Positions 10,136 through 21,280 of a DNA stretch of 28,431 nucleotides are shown piece by piece. Origin of the DNA: Euprymna scolopes (taxonomy: Eukaryota; Mollusca; Cephalopoda; Sepiida; Sepiolidae); the NCBI GenBank assembly GCA_024364805.1, contig CM044488.1, positions 33,468,248-33,496,678 on the forward strand, read 5' to 3'. The first letter of the stretch is position 1. Each line of letters opens with the position of its first letter. The notes below the pieces were generated by a model. It was not told the origin of the DNA. It worked only from the letters and a program-made list of their open reading frames with translations, and ran no database searches. A program made the position numbers and the translations under genes.

Positions 10136-13100
10136 GAGAAAGTAACGTTTCTGATGACAAGTAAAAATATTAACAGCATTTCCTGCATTTAAAAAAATGT
10201 AGATGTTTAATAATTTTTACTTGAATGAAAATTTGTTAATATACATTCTCATTTTTATTGAGAATTGGAAAACAGGAAAAAAAAGTGTTGTTACAATTCA
10301 AAAAGTCAAATACAAAAAGAAAAACTACAAACATTTTTGGAAATATTCTGTGTTTAAAAGCAAAAGCATATATGAATCTTTCAAGTAATTATGAATGTTG
10401 AATAATTCTGGTAGAATTCTTATTCTAATTATTACATACCTCATAAAAAAACGATTTTATCAACACTCAATGTGAAAACAAGTTGCTATTTTTTACCCAG
10501 AGCCAGGGAGAGAAAGATGTCAAACATTTTCTAACAATACAACCACATAAGTGAGCACAACTGGTATGATAGGATTTTAACTTGGTATCGTCATTCCATA
10601 GTCAGCAACAGCATCCATTTGACAAATACAAGACAGGAAAAACAGAATAAAACGAATAAAATATTTATTTCAATTAAGAGGAAATTCTTCTGATGGCCAA
10701 AACAAACTGCCAGATTCTTAAGCAGAAGGAGGCACATTCACATGAAGTTGTTTAGGCGTCCAAAATATTATTTCATTGGTCAGATTAGGTTTGCAAGTAC
10801 AATTTCCAAGTGCATCGACTTTTTTTAAATGTCATTTAATCCATCAGATTTTTGAACCAAGTATATGATTGGACAGGTTAAAACATTATAGACATGTTTC
10901 AACAGAAATATTCTCTCCAGACACTTTACTCTTCATAAATAGATTTATTATATGGTAATTTAACACCCAGGCATTCAAACATGCTGAATCATATAATTTG
11001 GCACGTCAAGTCAAAAAGGTCATGGTGTAATAGCAGGGTAGGAATAAAATGTGAATGTGAAAAATGATAAAGCATGAAGATTGACAAAGTAGAACAAAAG
11101 TTATTCTTGTAAAACAAAAAAATCCAGAAATTTAACATCAACATATAAAGTAATAAATTAAAGGTTTTTTTTTTTTAATAAAGTAATTATAATAATCATT
11201 TAAAAATAAAATTACCTTATTTTTCAACTTTCAATAAGGTTTAAAAAGAGGAAGGGTTTAAAAATGTGTTAGGATCAAACTTTGCTCCAATTTTAAGAAT
11301 AATTTTCTATAATTCAGATTCAATAGCAGTTTTATTTTATGGCATATCCACCCTTTTCATGCTCATTTAATGGCGAATCCAGTAATTTTGATAAATTTCT
11401 TTTTCAAATACTTATTAATGTAAAATTTGTTACATGCAGTCATTTCAAATATTAACTTGTATTAAAGAAAAATGGAGATATAAATGTGCATGTTTTCCTT
11501 GCAGAAAGACCTATATAACTTGTCGATGTATCATTCCAATTTCAACGTACGCTGATGCAAGTATAACTATGTTTTAATGAATCCCAACTATGGCTCTCCT
11601 ATGACGTGTATAAATGATTTTGGTGATCATTCCCACAGAATTTCATGTTCCTATATTTCACATCTTAAAAATAGTGGAAACACAAATAGGTTGATAAATC
11701 TCAGTTAACATATGCTTTCATGTTTAAACATTATCTAAAAAAAAAAAAAAAAAAACGCCATGGGAGCGATCAATGGCGAAAACAAATTTTTTTTGGAGAC
11801 ATTTTTTCAGGCCGTTTGCATGTAATTCGCTTAAGAAGTAGAATCCAGTTTTTATTTTTCAATAATCTACAACATGTGCGATAATAAAAAAAATACCAAT
11901 AGAATATTGTGTGTATGCCAACAGTTTGATATGATTTACCACAAATATTGTTTTATTATTGGTATTAATGTGGCAGCACTTCTTGAAGGTATTATAATCA
12001 AAAAGAAAAAACAAAGAAAAATGCAGATTTGGTGGCCCTTTACATTGCCACCAAAAACCCAAAGTTGCCTTCTGATATAGCAGGTATGATTCTTCCTGCA
12101 ACAATCATCTCCACAAAGTACTTGCAGATTATGCAAAAGGTGCTCCGTACATATGTATGTCTAAGGAACATTCTCTAATCAGCGTTATGTCACTCTCTTG
12201 TAACAATTTCATATGTAGCCATGTCATAGGTGCATAGATAATTCCCCCAAATTTAACAATGATAATCGTTGTCAGTATATCCACCTGCAAATGTTAAAAA
12301 AAAGGGGGGGGCAGTGTTGTTAGGAAAGAAGTAGATTTGATTATCACATGTGCGTACAAACCTGGCAGCCAGTGAATTACAGAGCATAATACAAGTCTTT
12401 ATATCTCTAGGTATTTCTATCTGCAAAATTTGAATGAAATTTTCTTAATTAGTATAGTTCATAGTTCAAAACCAATAAAAGTCATTATTCTAAAGAAAAT
12501 TGTGAAGGTGGACCCAATGTAAAAATCTCCCCCTCCCAAAAAAGATAATGTGTGGCAATCTCAAGAATCAGTGCGGAAAAGAAAATTAAATAAAATACTC
12601 CACTAAATTCAAAATTGGTGAAAACACACGTATATAACAAATAATGTAATGAAATTAACGTTAAAACTGTAGCATAAGTAATCGGTGTAAAAAAAAAAAA
12701 AAAAAAATATCGGTAATTGTGCATAAAACCAGACCATAACTTGTAAACACACCCGCAGGTCTGTCAATTGAAGTATTGAAGCCCAAAATGGACAATACAT
12801 CTATAATTCTTCAAAACTGCTTACTTATATATTTTGGGGCAAAATATTAAGATATTTTTTGTTAATATTTTTTCAAACATATTTACGTTTTGTTTTTGCA
12901 AATATAGTTACATTTTTTTAAAAAATGTACTTTATTTAAATATACTTTTTTTTAAACCTGCGCAAGCTATTATGATCGTTGCTAATTTAGAAATAAATGT
13001 TTTGGCAATATCATCTAATGGATTCATACTTATGTTGTTTCAATTTAATGTTTTTTAACACATGTGAAATATTCAGATTTTAAAACTGTTAAACTATTTT

Positions 13101-13470
13101 CTGTTGCATATCCATCTTTTTGAAACTGCTAAAACTGTAAAAAGATGTGACACATTCTTTGTTTTCTTTTCATGTTTCTGTAAATAAATATATTTTTTAA
13201 ATATCTAACCAGTCTGACAACATATATAACATATTAACTTCAATAAATAGTTATTTGAAAAGATATGTGATTAAAAAATAAAAAAATCAATTGATAAAAA
13301 ATGTTTATGTATTTTTATATATTTTTATATATAAACATTTATTTTTAAGTCAGGGATGAACATGACAGATTGCACAGATTTAAATAAAGTATATTTAAAT
13401 AAAGTACATCTAAAAAAAACAAAAAAAACATAAATATGTTTGAAAAAAAAAAATTACTGGAACAAATGTA
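9826..13470. other. Long AT-rich region, nothing firmly recognised
   Basis: Contains A30 at 10103-10132, an A-run near 11738-11756, an A-run near 12690-12707, G8 at 12304-12311, and an AT-rich inverted repeat (AAATGTTTA at 13298-13306, complement at 13332-13340). A minus-strand open stretch at 10718-10831 is listed separately. The open frames here are compositional by appearance. It is probably intron of SHQ1 or intergenic DNA. Confidence 0.4.
10718..10831 (-). other. Unidentified short open stretch ending in a stop
   Basis: The minus strand reads VDALGNCTCKPNLTNEIIFW, then TPKQLHVNVPPSA and a stop, with less biased codon content than the surrounding AT-rich DNA. A shifted frame just upstream (GENISVETCL, LVQKSDGLNDI) is also protein-like. 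This could be a decayed coding fragment; I cannot name it. Confidence 0.15.
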
Positions 13471-13471
13471 G

Positions 13472-13641
13472 TGAGCGAGCGAGAGAGGAATTAAATGTTT
13501 GTTGCTTTTCTTAGGCATCGCCGTGAAATATTTTTTATTCTTCAGCATAAAAAGAAATGTAAAAAGCGAGCGAGAGAGAAAGAGTTGGGAAGAATATATA
13601 GAGAGAAGGATAGGGAGGGAGAGAGAAAGAGAGAGAGGAAA
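13472..13641. repeat. GA-rich low-complexity patches
   Basis: GAGCGAGCGAGAGAGG-type motifs at about 13472-13489 and 13563-13641. Simple-sequence expansions on the plus strand. Confidence 0.8.
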
Positions 13642-13694
13642 TACAAACTGATGCCATAAAATGTAAGAAAATGAACACAGCAATTTACTCAGAA

Positions 13695-13805
13695 GGCAAA
13701 AGTAGGTATCATTGCGACGCCATATTTGAATAGTACATTAGCGTTCATTTAGCATGCAAAGACCATTAATCTGGCATATAGGAATGGTCAGAGCTCAGCC
13801 AATCG
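13695..13805 (-). promoter_or_regulatory. Candidate promoter / 5' UTR exon start (possibly SHQ1)
   Basis: On the minus strand an inverted CCAAT box (GATTGGCT, CCAAT at 13799-13803 on plus) lies about 75 bp upstream of AAATATGGCGTCGCAATG (13708-13725). The latter resembles the ATGGCG (YY1-type) element found at start sites of housekeeping genes. A GTAAAT donor-like site follows near 13690. The position and strand would suit a non-coding first exon of SHQ1, spliced to the acceptor at 6054. This is inference only; no transcript evidence is available from sequence. Confidence 0.25.
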
Positions 13806-13809
13806 GAAT

Positions 13810-14780
13810 GAGCGGAATTAGTCTGGGGAAGCTTTATTATTTTTGAATCGAAAAAAGGAAAGATTATGTTATGTCTATGAGTTTATGATCCAGTTGCAAA
13901 GGGTGCAAGCACAATATATAATGTGTATATTTCCTCTCTGTGTTGACTAGGAGTGGTAGGAGGATTTGATATTTAGAGGGGAAAAATAGGAACTACTTCC
14001 TCTAAAGATATTTGTGATTGTGATGTTGTTGCTCCAAGGATGAAATGTAAGATTTTATTATAACAACTAACTGTGTCTAAAATGTCATTCTAAAGTTACA
14101 TAAGATAGTGACTAATAGCCTAGACATAATAAATTTGTATATGGCATCTGCCGTTGCAAACCTATGATACTTTGGTTCAGAGGGGAACTTCTGCAATCAA
14201 AAGATGAAAGAGGAATTTATTTTCATTGGTTGTGTTGAGGAAATGCATTTTAAAAGTCAGTGTACCAGATCTTTGCAAGCAGATTCTTTACATTAAGAGT
14301 TGATATCACTCTTTGAAAGAGTGATGTTTCTCCTGAATACTGTCCCAATATCCTATGGAATACAATTTCTGCAAATCAGACAAGCAATATCCAGTTAATC
14401 AAAATGAGAGTAAAGTCAGAATAATCAAAACTCATCAAATAAATTCCAATCAATAATTATTGGAAAGATAACATTAAAGATGTAATTAGAAATACAAATA
14501 ACTTTAATGATAATAATGGAAACTCCTCTAATAGATTTAGACATTCAATTGAATAAAAATTCGTATTTTATGAAACAGTAATTGTTGCCATATAATCTGC
14601 CAAATCATACCCTTTTATTTTTTACTTTAACCAAACCCGATTACTTACGGATTCATTCCATCATTAAATATCAATACAAATTGATCACCATTTTCTTACC
14701 ACTATGAAAAAATTGCAAAAAGTTAACAAATAACATGTCTCGGTAAAACTTGCGGAGAATGCTCTGTTTTACGGTTGTCA
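13810..14780. other. Non-coding sequence, nothing recognised
   Basis: AT-rich with no coding islands or identifiable repeat boundaries. Confidence 0.4.
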
Positions 14781-14785
14781 TAAAA

Positions 14786-14820
14786 ATGGAACGGAAATTT
14801 AAATTTCGTTCCATTTTAAA
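14786..14820. repeat. Short near-perfect palindrome
   Basis: AAAATGGAACG and CGTTCCATTTT flank an AAATTTAAATTT core, giving a hairpin of about 17-bp arms with almost no loop. A related AAAATGGAACGAAAG string recurs at about 15315 across the gap, so the palindrome may mark the end of the same repeat family. Confidence 0.85.
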
Positions 14821-14841
14821 TTTGGTACATTTTACATTACA

Positions 14842-15016
14842 TGTCAACTTTTATAGGTTTTCGGGCATGCTGACAAGTTTGGAGGGTGTTTATTCTGAAA
14901 GCCGTTCTTAACATGGGGAGGTTGGGGGTGCCTATTCCGAAAGCTGTTCTTAACATGGGGAGGTTGAGGTGTTTAGTCATTGTAAACATACCCTAAAACC
15001 TATAAAAGTCAACATT
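14842..15016. repeat. Inverted repeat enclosing a 42-bp tandem duplication
   Basis: TGTCAACTTTTATAGGTTTT (about 14841-14860) is the reverse complement of AAAACCTATAAAAGTCAACA (about 14996-15015). Between them lie two 42-bp units (14891-14932 and 14933-14974), each with GAAAGC-[C/T]-GTTCTTAACATGGGG. The N gap begins just to the right. Confidence 0.85.
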
Positions 15017-15034
15017 TCCAATGTGAATGGTGAG

Positions 15035-15193
15035 NNNNNNNNNNNNNNNNNNNNNNNNNNNNNNNNNNNNNNNNNNNNNNNNNNNNNNNNNNNNNNNNNN
15101 NNNNNNNNNNNNNNNNNNNNNNNNNNNNNNNNNNNNNNNNNNNNNNNNNNNNNNNNNNNNNNNNNNNNNNNNNNNNNNNNNNNNNNNNNNNNN
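15035..15193. other. Assembly gap (159 N)
   Basis: A run of N followed at once by A23 (15194-15216). The gap is flanked on both sides by fold-back repeats, a likely cause of the assembly break. Any reading frame across it is meaningless. Confidence 0.99.
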
Positions 15194-15345
15194 AAAAAAA
15201 AAAAAAAAAAAAAAAACTTTCATTTTTTTATATATAAAAAGTATGATTGTCGAATGTGATTCTTCCAATTAGTTTCATTTTGGAGGTGGGGGGACACAAT
15301 AAAAAAAAAAGATTAAAATGGAACGAAAGTTTTACCAAAAATATT

Positions 15346-16343
15346 TTGGTAAATATGAAGAATTACTTCATCCTCGAAAATTCCTTTAAAATTACCACTT
15401 TTATGGGTTTTCAGGGGCGCTGAAAACAGAAATAACGTTTAAAATTACGGCAAACGAGTAGTTTCCAAGATATGAAGCACTGTTAGTTTCAAAACAGTGG
15501 ATTACTTTTCTATAATAATTTAATGTAGAATGAGCACCCACTTTATGGCCACCATTAGAAAGGGGGGGGACTTTCTTTCCACCCTCGGAAAATCCTTTAA
15601 AATTACCACTAACGTTTAAAACTCCAGGAAACAAGTAGTTTCCAAGATATGAAGAAATGCACCCACTTTATGGCCACCTTTTTCTTGGGGAGGAGGGGAG
15701 GCTACTGATTCATGTTTTTTGTTCTTTTTTGGAGGGGGATATTCAATTATAGAACTTGTAGGGGCGGGGGAGGGGTTTGTGGCATTTGTGACAACACCCT
15801 CTGCTCCTCTATCGCCTCCCACCAAATGTAAACAGAATTTTTGTGAAATATTAAACGGTTTTTCTGCTCGGTTAATGTCAGTGAGTTACTTATGGAAGCT
15901 GTTCTGCTCAGTTAATATTGGCGCGTTACTTATGGAAAAACAGTTAATTAAACTGTAGAAGCGCCTATTAAAATCTATACACCTCCCCACCCCCTCCAAA
16001 AAAAGAACAAAAAACATAAATCCCCCTCACCCCCACTAAAAGGTGGCCATAAAGCGGGTGCATTTCTTCATATCTTAGTGGTAATTTTAAAGGATTTTCC
16101 GAGAGTGGCAAGAAAGTCTCTCCCTCCCACCAAAAAATGGTGGCCACAAAGTGGGTGCTCATTTTACGTTAAATTATTACAGAAAAGTGATCTCCCACTT
16201 TTTTTAAACTAACAGTGCTTCATATTTTGAAAAATACTCATTTGCGGTAATTTTAAACGTTATTTTCGTTTTCAGTGCCCCCGAAAACTTATATGTGGTA
16301 ATTTTAAAAGAATTTTCGAAGTAATTCTTCATATTTAATACCA
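15346..16343. mobile_element. Fold-back (long inverted-repeat) element, about 1 kb
   Basis: The arms 15346-15735 and about 15970-16343 are reverse complements with moderate divergence. Matching blocks in inverse order include GGTAAATATGAAGAATTACTTC at the outer edge, AAAATTACCACTTTTATG, AACGTTTAAAATTACGG, GAGCACCCACTTTATGGCCACC, and a GGAGGGGG-type purine block near the centre. Each arm itself contains a duplicated sub-block (AAAATTACCACT ... TTTCCAAGATATGAAG at about 15390-15478 and 15598-15654). The centre carries two 40-bp tandem units (15861-15900, 15901-15940). No transposase was seen. This resembles a non-autonomous DNA transposon with long TIRs. No clear target duplication was identified. 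Confidence 0.75.
15861..15940 (+). repeat. 40-bp tandem repeat, two units
   Basis: Units TTCTGCTCGGTTAATGTCAG... and TTCTGCTCAGTTAATATTGG... share their first half and the GTTACTTATGGAA tail. They sit at the centre of the fold-back element. Confidence 0.85.
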
Positions 16344-16405
16344 GTAGTCTTGCTGTTAAGTCCTGGCAAAGTTTGACAACTCTAGAAGGGTCACATCAGT
16401 ATTTT

Positions 16406-16515
16406 ACAGCGTCAAATCACAAATATTACGAATTATTAGTTTTAAAATAAAAATAAAAATTATTAATGTTTTAAAATAAAAAAAAAATAATTAATATAAA
16501 AAATATTTTAATATT
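16406..16515 (+). repeat. Left arm of an inverted repeat split by the LTR element
   Basis: CGTCAAATCACAAATATTAC then TTATTAGTTTTAAAATAAAA and on to about 16515 is the reverse complement of 25165-25280, with a few differences. Removing the LTR element would leave the arms about 340 bp apart. The LTR element therefore landed inside an older palindromic repeat. Confidence 0.8.
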
Positions 16516-16557
16516 GGAAGTAAGCACTTGATTAAATAAAGTAAACGAACAAAATGT

Positions 16558-16758
16558 ACATTTTTATATATTCATAATGATTTATTTAACAGAAAAAAAA
16601 TGAAACAATTTTTAGAAAGTGTATTATTGTCTTGATAGAAAAATGAACAAAATAAAATCTGAAGTAACGAACCACGTAACAAAATATAAATTTATATATA
16701 CAAAATAAAACAACTTTGAAAATTAAACATTTCTTCAAAAGTGTATTGTTGTCTTATG
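16558..16758 (+). repeat. Diverged tandem repeat, two units
   Basis: Two units of about 75-80 bp, some 125 bp apart, each end in GTGTATT-[A/G]-TTGTCTTxxxx (about 16619-16635 and 16741-16758), with AT-rich matching upstream sequence. They occupy the interior of the inverted-repeat sequence. Confidence 0.5.
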
Positions 16759-16832
16759 CTTTTAATAATTCGTCGTGGAAATGTGTGTCCTTTCTCACGC
16801 CGTCTCCACAACTCTTCCACTAGATGGGAATG

Positions 16833-17078
16833 TGATATGTCCTAAGGTGGCCTATTATACGGACAATAAAAGATAAAGTATTCTGTGAAAGGAATAAATA
16901 AATATACACTGTGGTTTGATTACTGAAAGAGAAGTTTATTTACGTATTTACATAGAGACAAATACAGCTTGTTAATGTTCAGGGAGAAGTCTCTGTTTTT
17001 TACAAGCGTCCAGTGAAAACCGGTGACTCGGTTCCTGATGTAGAATGTTCCGGGTTGGTTACCTATCTCCACATAACA
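16833..17078 (-). repeat. 3' LTR of the Gypsy element (intact span, 246 bp)
   Basis: On the minus strand it starts TGTTATGTGG directly after the polypurine tract and ends ...GGACATATCA, a TG...CA LTR. It contains AATAAA-type signals. It matches the two separated pieces of the other LTR. Confidence 0.95.
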
Positions 17079-17229
17079 CCTCCCCCAAGCCAATTTCTCC
17101 TTGGAGAATTTTGCTTAATACCGTTTGTTTTTAGGTCTGGGGCTCAGTCGGTTAACTTTTCTTTTCATCCTTGTACTTTTTCTCCTCAACACCATTTGAG
17201 GGATGGAGCTGGTGGTAAAACTGGTACTC

Positions 17230-18240
17230 TTTGACCTGAAGTAGAAGATACTACTCTCGGAGTAGGTTGTGCTATGGGCAGAGGAATATTAAAAGAGTCA
17301 TACAATACCTCTAAGGGCAGTTCATTATCTTCTGCCTGTTTGTAGTCATCAGTGTGTTGAAGTCTTAGCTGATTCATATGCCTGCGACAGTCAAATTTAC
17401 TACTTCTTACCGAAATATAGCATGTCCGCAATTCTTTTCATAATCATCCTCTCCTCCCAAAAGCTTTTCCCAGTCCTATAGTTCAAGAAGAATATTTTGT
17501 CACCAGGTTTGTAGGACCTTGTCGAGTGATTTTCTCTTGTTGCTGCTGTCTTGGTTGCATTTGGTAAAATCCTGTCAAATACGGATCTGATTTTCCATGC
17601 GAACATTAGTTCAGCTTGTGACAAACCGGCATTCATGTTTGGGTTAGGAGTGATCCTGTATACAGACAAAAAATTTTAAGACTCTTCTCATCAGTGTCCA
17701 TGTCTTGGTGTTTTCTTAAAGCTCTTTTGGACGTATCAACAAATCTCTCTGCGAGGTTGTTTAACCTTGGATGGTATATTGCAGTTGTTAAATGTTCAAC
17801 GGATAGGGCCTTGCAGAATTCTTCAAACTCTTTGCTGGTAAATTGGGTGCCATTGTCAATGACAATTGTTTTAGGTACTCCAAAACGACTGGAGAAACAT
17901 CTTAATGTATCTATAGTACTAGTCAATGTCGGATGTTTACACTTAAACACTTCCGTCGATTTTGTAAAGCTAAGAATAATGTCCATTCAACGAACCTGCA
18001 TAGTCAATGTGTAACCGCATTCATGGTGCATCCGTCTTTGGCCACAGGTGGTGCCTTTGCTGCTAGCTGACACCGTTGACACTCTCTTACCATTTTTTCG
18101 ATATCCCAGTCCATATTAGGCCAATATGTATATCCGTGCATCAAGACCTTCATTCTGGATATGTCTGGATGACCACTATGGAATTCTTTTAGCACTCTCT
18201 TTTGCAGTGTGGTCGGTATGACGACTGTCTGCATACAATA
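17230..18240 (-). pseudogene. Gypsy integrase region (fossil)
   Basis: It contains the integrase zinc-binding region (GHPDISRMK, then CQRCQLAAKAPP) and the catalytic core around VIDNGTQFTSKEFEEFC and YHPRLNNLAERFV. A basic C-terminal part follows. It lies directly downstream of RNase H, as is standard in Ty3/Gypsy. Part of a broken element. Confidence 0.93.
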
Positions 18241-18274
18241 AAGTCTGTGAGCAAATCGAAAATGGCAAAATTTT

Positions 18275-19033
18275 TCAGTCTTTCTTTAACTTGTCATTTA
18301 ATTGCATCTGGTTTTTCGTTCTTACAATGAATTCATCTGTTTCTGCTGCCTTATTGATGTCATCCAGAGTCACTGGTAACTCTCGAATCGTGTTGCACAG
18401 CAGTCCGGAGAGTTCTTTTTCCTTTCTTAATGCAACTATCACTGTGTCCTCTAAATGTTCTGCACACTTTTGAATCAATCTGAATAGTCCATCTGCATGT
18501 CCGATATTTTTGGATGAAATGTACTCCATTTTAAAATTATAATTCAACAGAATCATGCTCCATCGTTGAAGTCTGTTTGCAGTGTGAGTGGGTATGCTTT
18601 TTTTAGATCCAAAAATAGTCCACAAGGTTTTGTAGTCAGTCTGCAACGTAAAAATTCTGCCAAGAATAAATCTATGGAATTTTTTAATTGCATAAATTAT
18701 TGCTAAACTTTCTTTTTCAATTTGAGAATAGTTTCTTTCTGCAGGCAAAAGTGATCTGGAAGAATGAACTATTGGTTTCGTTGATCCGTCTTCCAATCTA
18801 TGGAGAAGTATTGCTCCTATACCATAATCACTTGCATCACAATTAAATTCCTTCTGTGGATCGAAGTGTGCTAATGCTAAATCAGATAGAAAGCATTTCT
18901 TAATCTCTTCAAATGCGCTTTGGCACTCCTTTGACCAAATCCATTTCATCCTTTTTTTTAATAATTCGTTCAATGGTGCTCTCAACTTATGCATTTTTGG
19001 GATATAGATAGCATAATATTGTACTAAACACAA
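18275..19033 (-). pseudogene. Gypsy RNase H region with RT end (fossil)
   Basis: The RNase H domain includes CDASDYGIGAILL, NYSQIEKESLAIIYAIKKFH and LQTDYKTLWTIFG, followed by the NRLQRW and GHADGL blocks. These are typical of the Mag/K02A2.6 group. The upstream part is the RT connection region. Confidence 0.95.
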
Positions 19034-19850
19034 AAAAGATTGTAACTGGGCAACATTGCTCCTGGCATCCTCTCAATGGCTTCTGTTCTCTGAGGATCCG
19101 GTCTTCTGCCTTGGCTGTCATTGATTTGATCCAGATATTTTATCTGTTTTAAAAAAAATTCACATTTTTCAGCACTCAATTTGAAATCAAATTCCTCAAT
19201 TCTTTGGAAAACTGTTCTGATATGCTCCTTATGTTCCTGCACATATCTATTCTTTACAAGAATGTCATCCAAATATGCGATTGCAAAATCTAAATTGTGT
19301 CCATTATTTGCTGAAATAACGCTGGAGCTACTTTCAAACCAAAAGGGAGCTTTTGAGTCTGAAGAGTCCTAAATGGGTATTGATACACAAACACTTCGAA
19401 CATTCTTCGCTGACTTTTACCTGAAGGTAAAAGTCAGATAAATCAATTTTGGAGAAAATTTTCCCTCCATTCAGCTTTGTAAAAATGTCTTTAGGGGATG
19501 AGAGTGGATAACTATGATCCATTGAGGCCTGTAAAAAAATCAGCACATACCCAAATCCTCTTATTTTTCTTTTTAACATATACAGTGGGGATTGCCCACT
19601 TAGAAGAGTCAACTTTTTCGACTACACCATTTTCCTGCAGTTTCTGCAGTTCAATTTCAATATCTTCTTTTGAAGAAAAAGGCACATTTATTTTTGACTT
19701 AAAAACAGGTTTCGCATTTTGCTTTAGTTCAAAATTCACTTCGGTCTTAGTACACATACCTAACCCCCCGGAAAAAATCCTTGGGAATTCACTTTTTAAG
19801 ACTGTAAGAAAATCCTCATTTTGTTTGGAATTTTTCTTTTCAGCTACATT
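19034..19850 (-). pseudogene. Gypsy reverse transcriptase region (fossil)
   Basis: Recognisable blocks include the entry segment WAIPTVYVKKKNKRIWVCAD, FTKLNGGKIFSKIDLSDFYL and the late palm/thumb segment HKEHIRTVFQRIEEFDFKLS. It follows protease and precedes RNase H. Broken. Confidence 0.93.
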
Positions 19851-19899
19851 CACACTGTTACAAAATGAATTCATGGGTAGCTCCCATAAATCAAACAAT

Positions 19900-20200
19900 A
19901 TGATGCAATCAATTCCGAAGAGGCAAGAATTTATACCTGGAACAACTGACACTTTTGCAGAAAAAGTTTTTGATCCAAGGGATACACTGCAATTAAATTC
20001 TCCCATGAATTTTAATCTCTTGCCGGATACTCCTTTGGCAATTTTAAATGTTTTTTTCTAATTTTGAACACCCAATCCTCTTCCAGATCACTTCGTCGAT
20101 AATTGAAATATCGCTACCTGTATCCAAAAGTAGTTTCACTATGTGACCATTTATTTTGGTATTGACAAATTTTCTTTTACCTCCTTGTCTCACTTCTTTT
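19900..20200 (-). pseudogene. Gypsy protease region (fossil)
   Basis: A retroviral-type aspartic protease block, LLLDTGSDISIID, lies at about 20094-20135. A downstream flap/hydrophobic stretch (VVPGINSCLFGIDCI) leads into the reverse transcriptase. Confidence 0.85.
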
Positions 20201-20256
20201 GACAACACCACATTTACTTTAGACTTAAATTTTTGTCTTTGTTTATTTTGTTTAGT

Positions 20257-21280
20257 TCAGTACTGGGAGGCTCGGTGCGGACACCAAGCCTCCCAGTGCC
20301 GAACCAAACCACATTTGGCACAAGGTTGGTCTTTAAAAGGGCAATTTTTTCTTAAGTGCGAACCCGCACAGCTCCAACATTCAAAACTTTTTCCTTTGTT
20401 CTTGGGAAATATTTTTTGTTTTACCATTAGGACGTGGGATGTAGTTTTTCCCTCTATCCTAATGGTATCCCTTTTCACATTTATCAATTTCTGACATTCT
20501 TCTGTCACTTTTTACAAGTTAATTTCTAGATCTTGCTCCATAATCGATAAAATCCTTAACCTTAAATCCTTGTCCTTCGGTGCTGTCAATCCCTGAACAA
20601 ATATATAACACTTAAACATGTCAACTGACAAATCTTTTAATTTAAATAGTTCACACTGGGCGTTGACTTTACCCGCATATGTGACAATGTCATCAGTTTC
20701 TTCTTTTTGCATGTTCAAGCACTTATATCTTGTATGAAAAAGGCTGTCTCTTTCACCAAATATCGAATACAAAATTCAAACAGTTTCCGAAAAGAAATAT
20801 CTTCCAGTTTCTTTGGTAAAATCAAATTTGTAAATTTTGTGTTTTCTTCCGTACTCAATTTCTGAAGTAGGAGTATGATTCTTTCCTTGTCCGACCATTT
20901 CTCACATCTTTTTGTAAAAATCATCTCGAACCTACGATAATAGGCAGGGAATGTATCACCTTATTAGGGTTGTATTTGAACTCTGTTAGAGAGTTGGCTA
21001 TACCCTCTGCTGAAAAAAATCTAGATGCTGCATCTTCAGATTTTTGCGACAACACAGTTTCACATAATAGATGATTCTCTGTAGTTTGCTGAATTACGTG
21101 TGATTCAAAACGTTTTTGCTGAATCAACATCCGTTTTTGAAATTCAATTTGAGCTTTTTGCTGAGCAATCAAGCTTTCAATTATCGTTTTCGTTAACTCT
21201 GTTATTTGTTCGGAAGATATTTTTGTTTTGTTTAAACGCACAAATACAAAGTCAACGTATACAAAATTTTGTTCCAAAAA
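20257..21280 (-). pseudogene. Gypsy gag region with zinc knuckles (fossil)
   Basis: A gag-like region whose C-terminal part has two zinc knuckles, CWSCAGSHLRKNC and CAKCGLVRHWEAWC (about 20265-20395). Upstream helix-rich segments (TRYKCLNMQKEETDDIVTYA, then KLKDLSVDMFKCYIFVQGL) look like the capsid region of Mag-like Gypsy gag. It lies just inside the 5' LTR. Broken. Confidence 0.85.

Noticed and set aside
12044-12110. VEMIVAGRIIPAIS on the minus strand, resembling the AGxIIPAI motif of ubiquitin-like E1 enzymes
   Set aside because: The match is about eight residues long, the following residues do not fit the family, and no other E1 block is nearby. Probably chance.
14969-15272. Open frames across the N gap
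   Set aside because: They consist mostly of undefined residues and a poly-A run.
15616-16162. Open frames rich in Pro/Gly within the fold-back element
   Set aside because: They arise from the inverted-repeat purine/pyrimidine blocks; the same peptides would appear mirrored in both arms.
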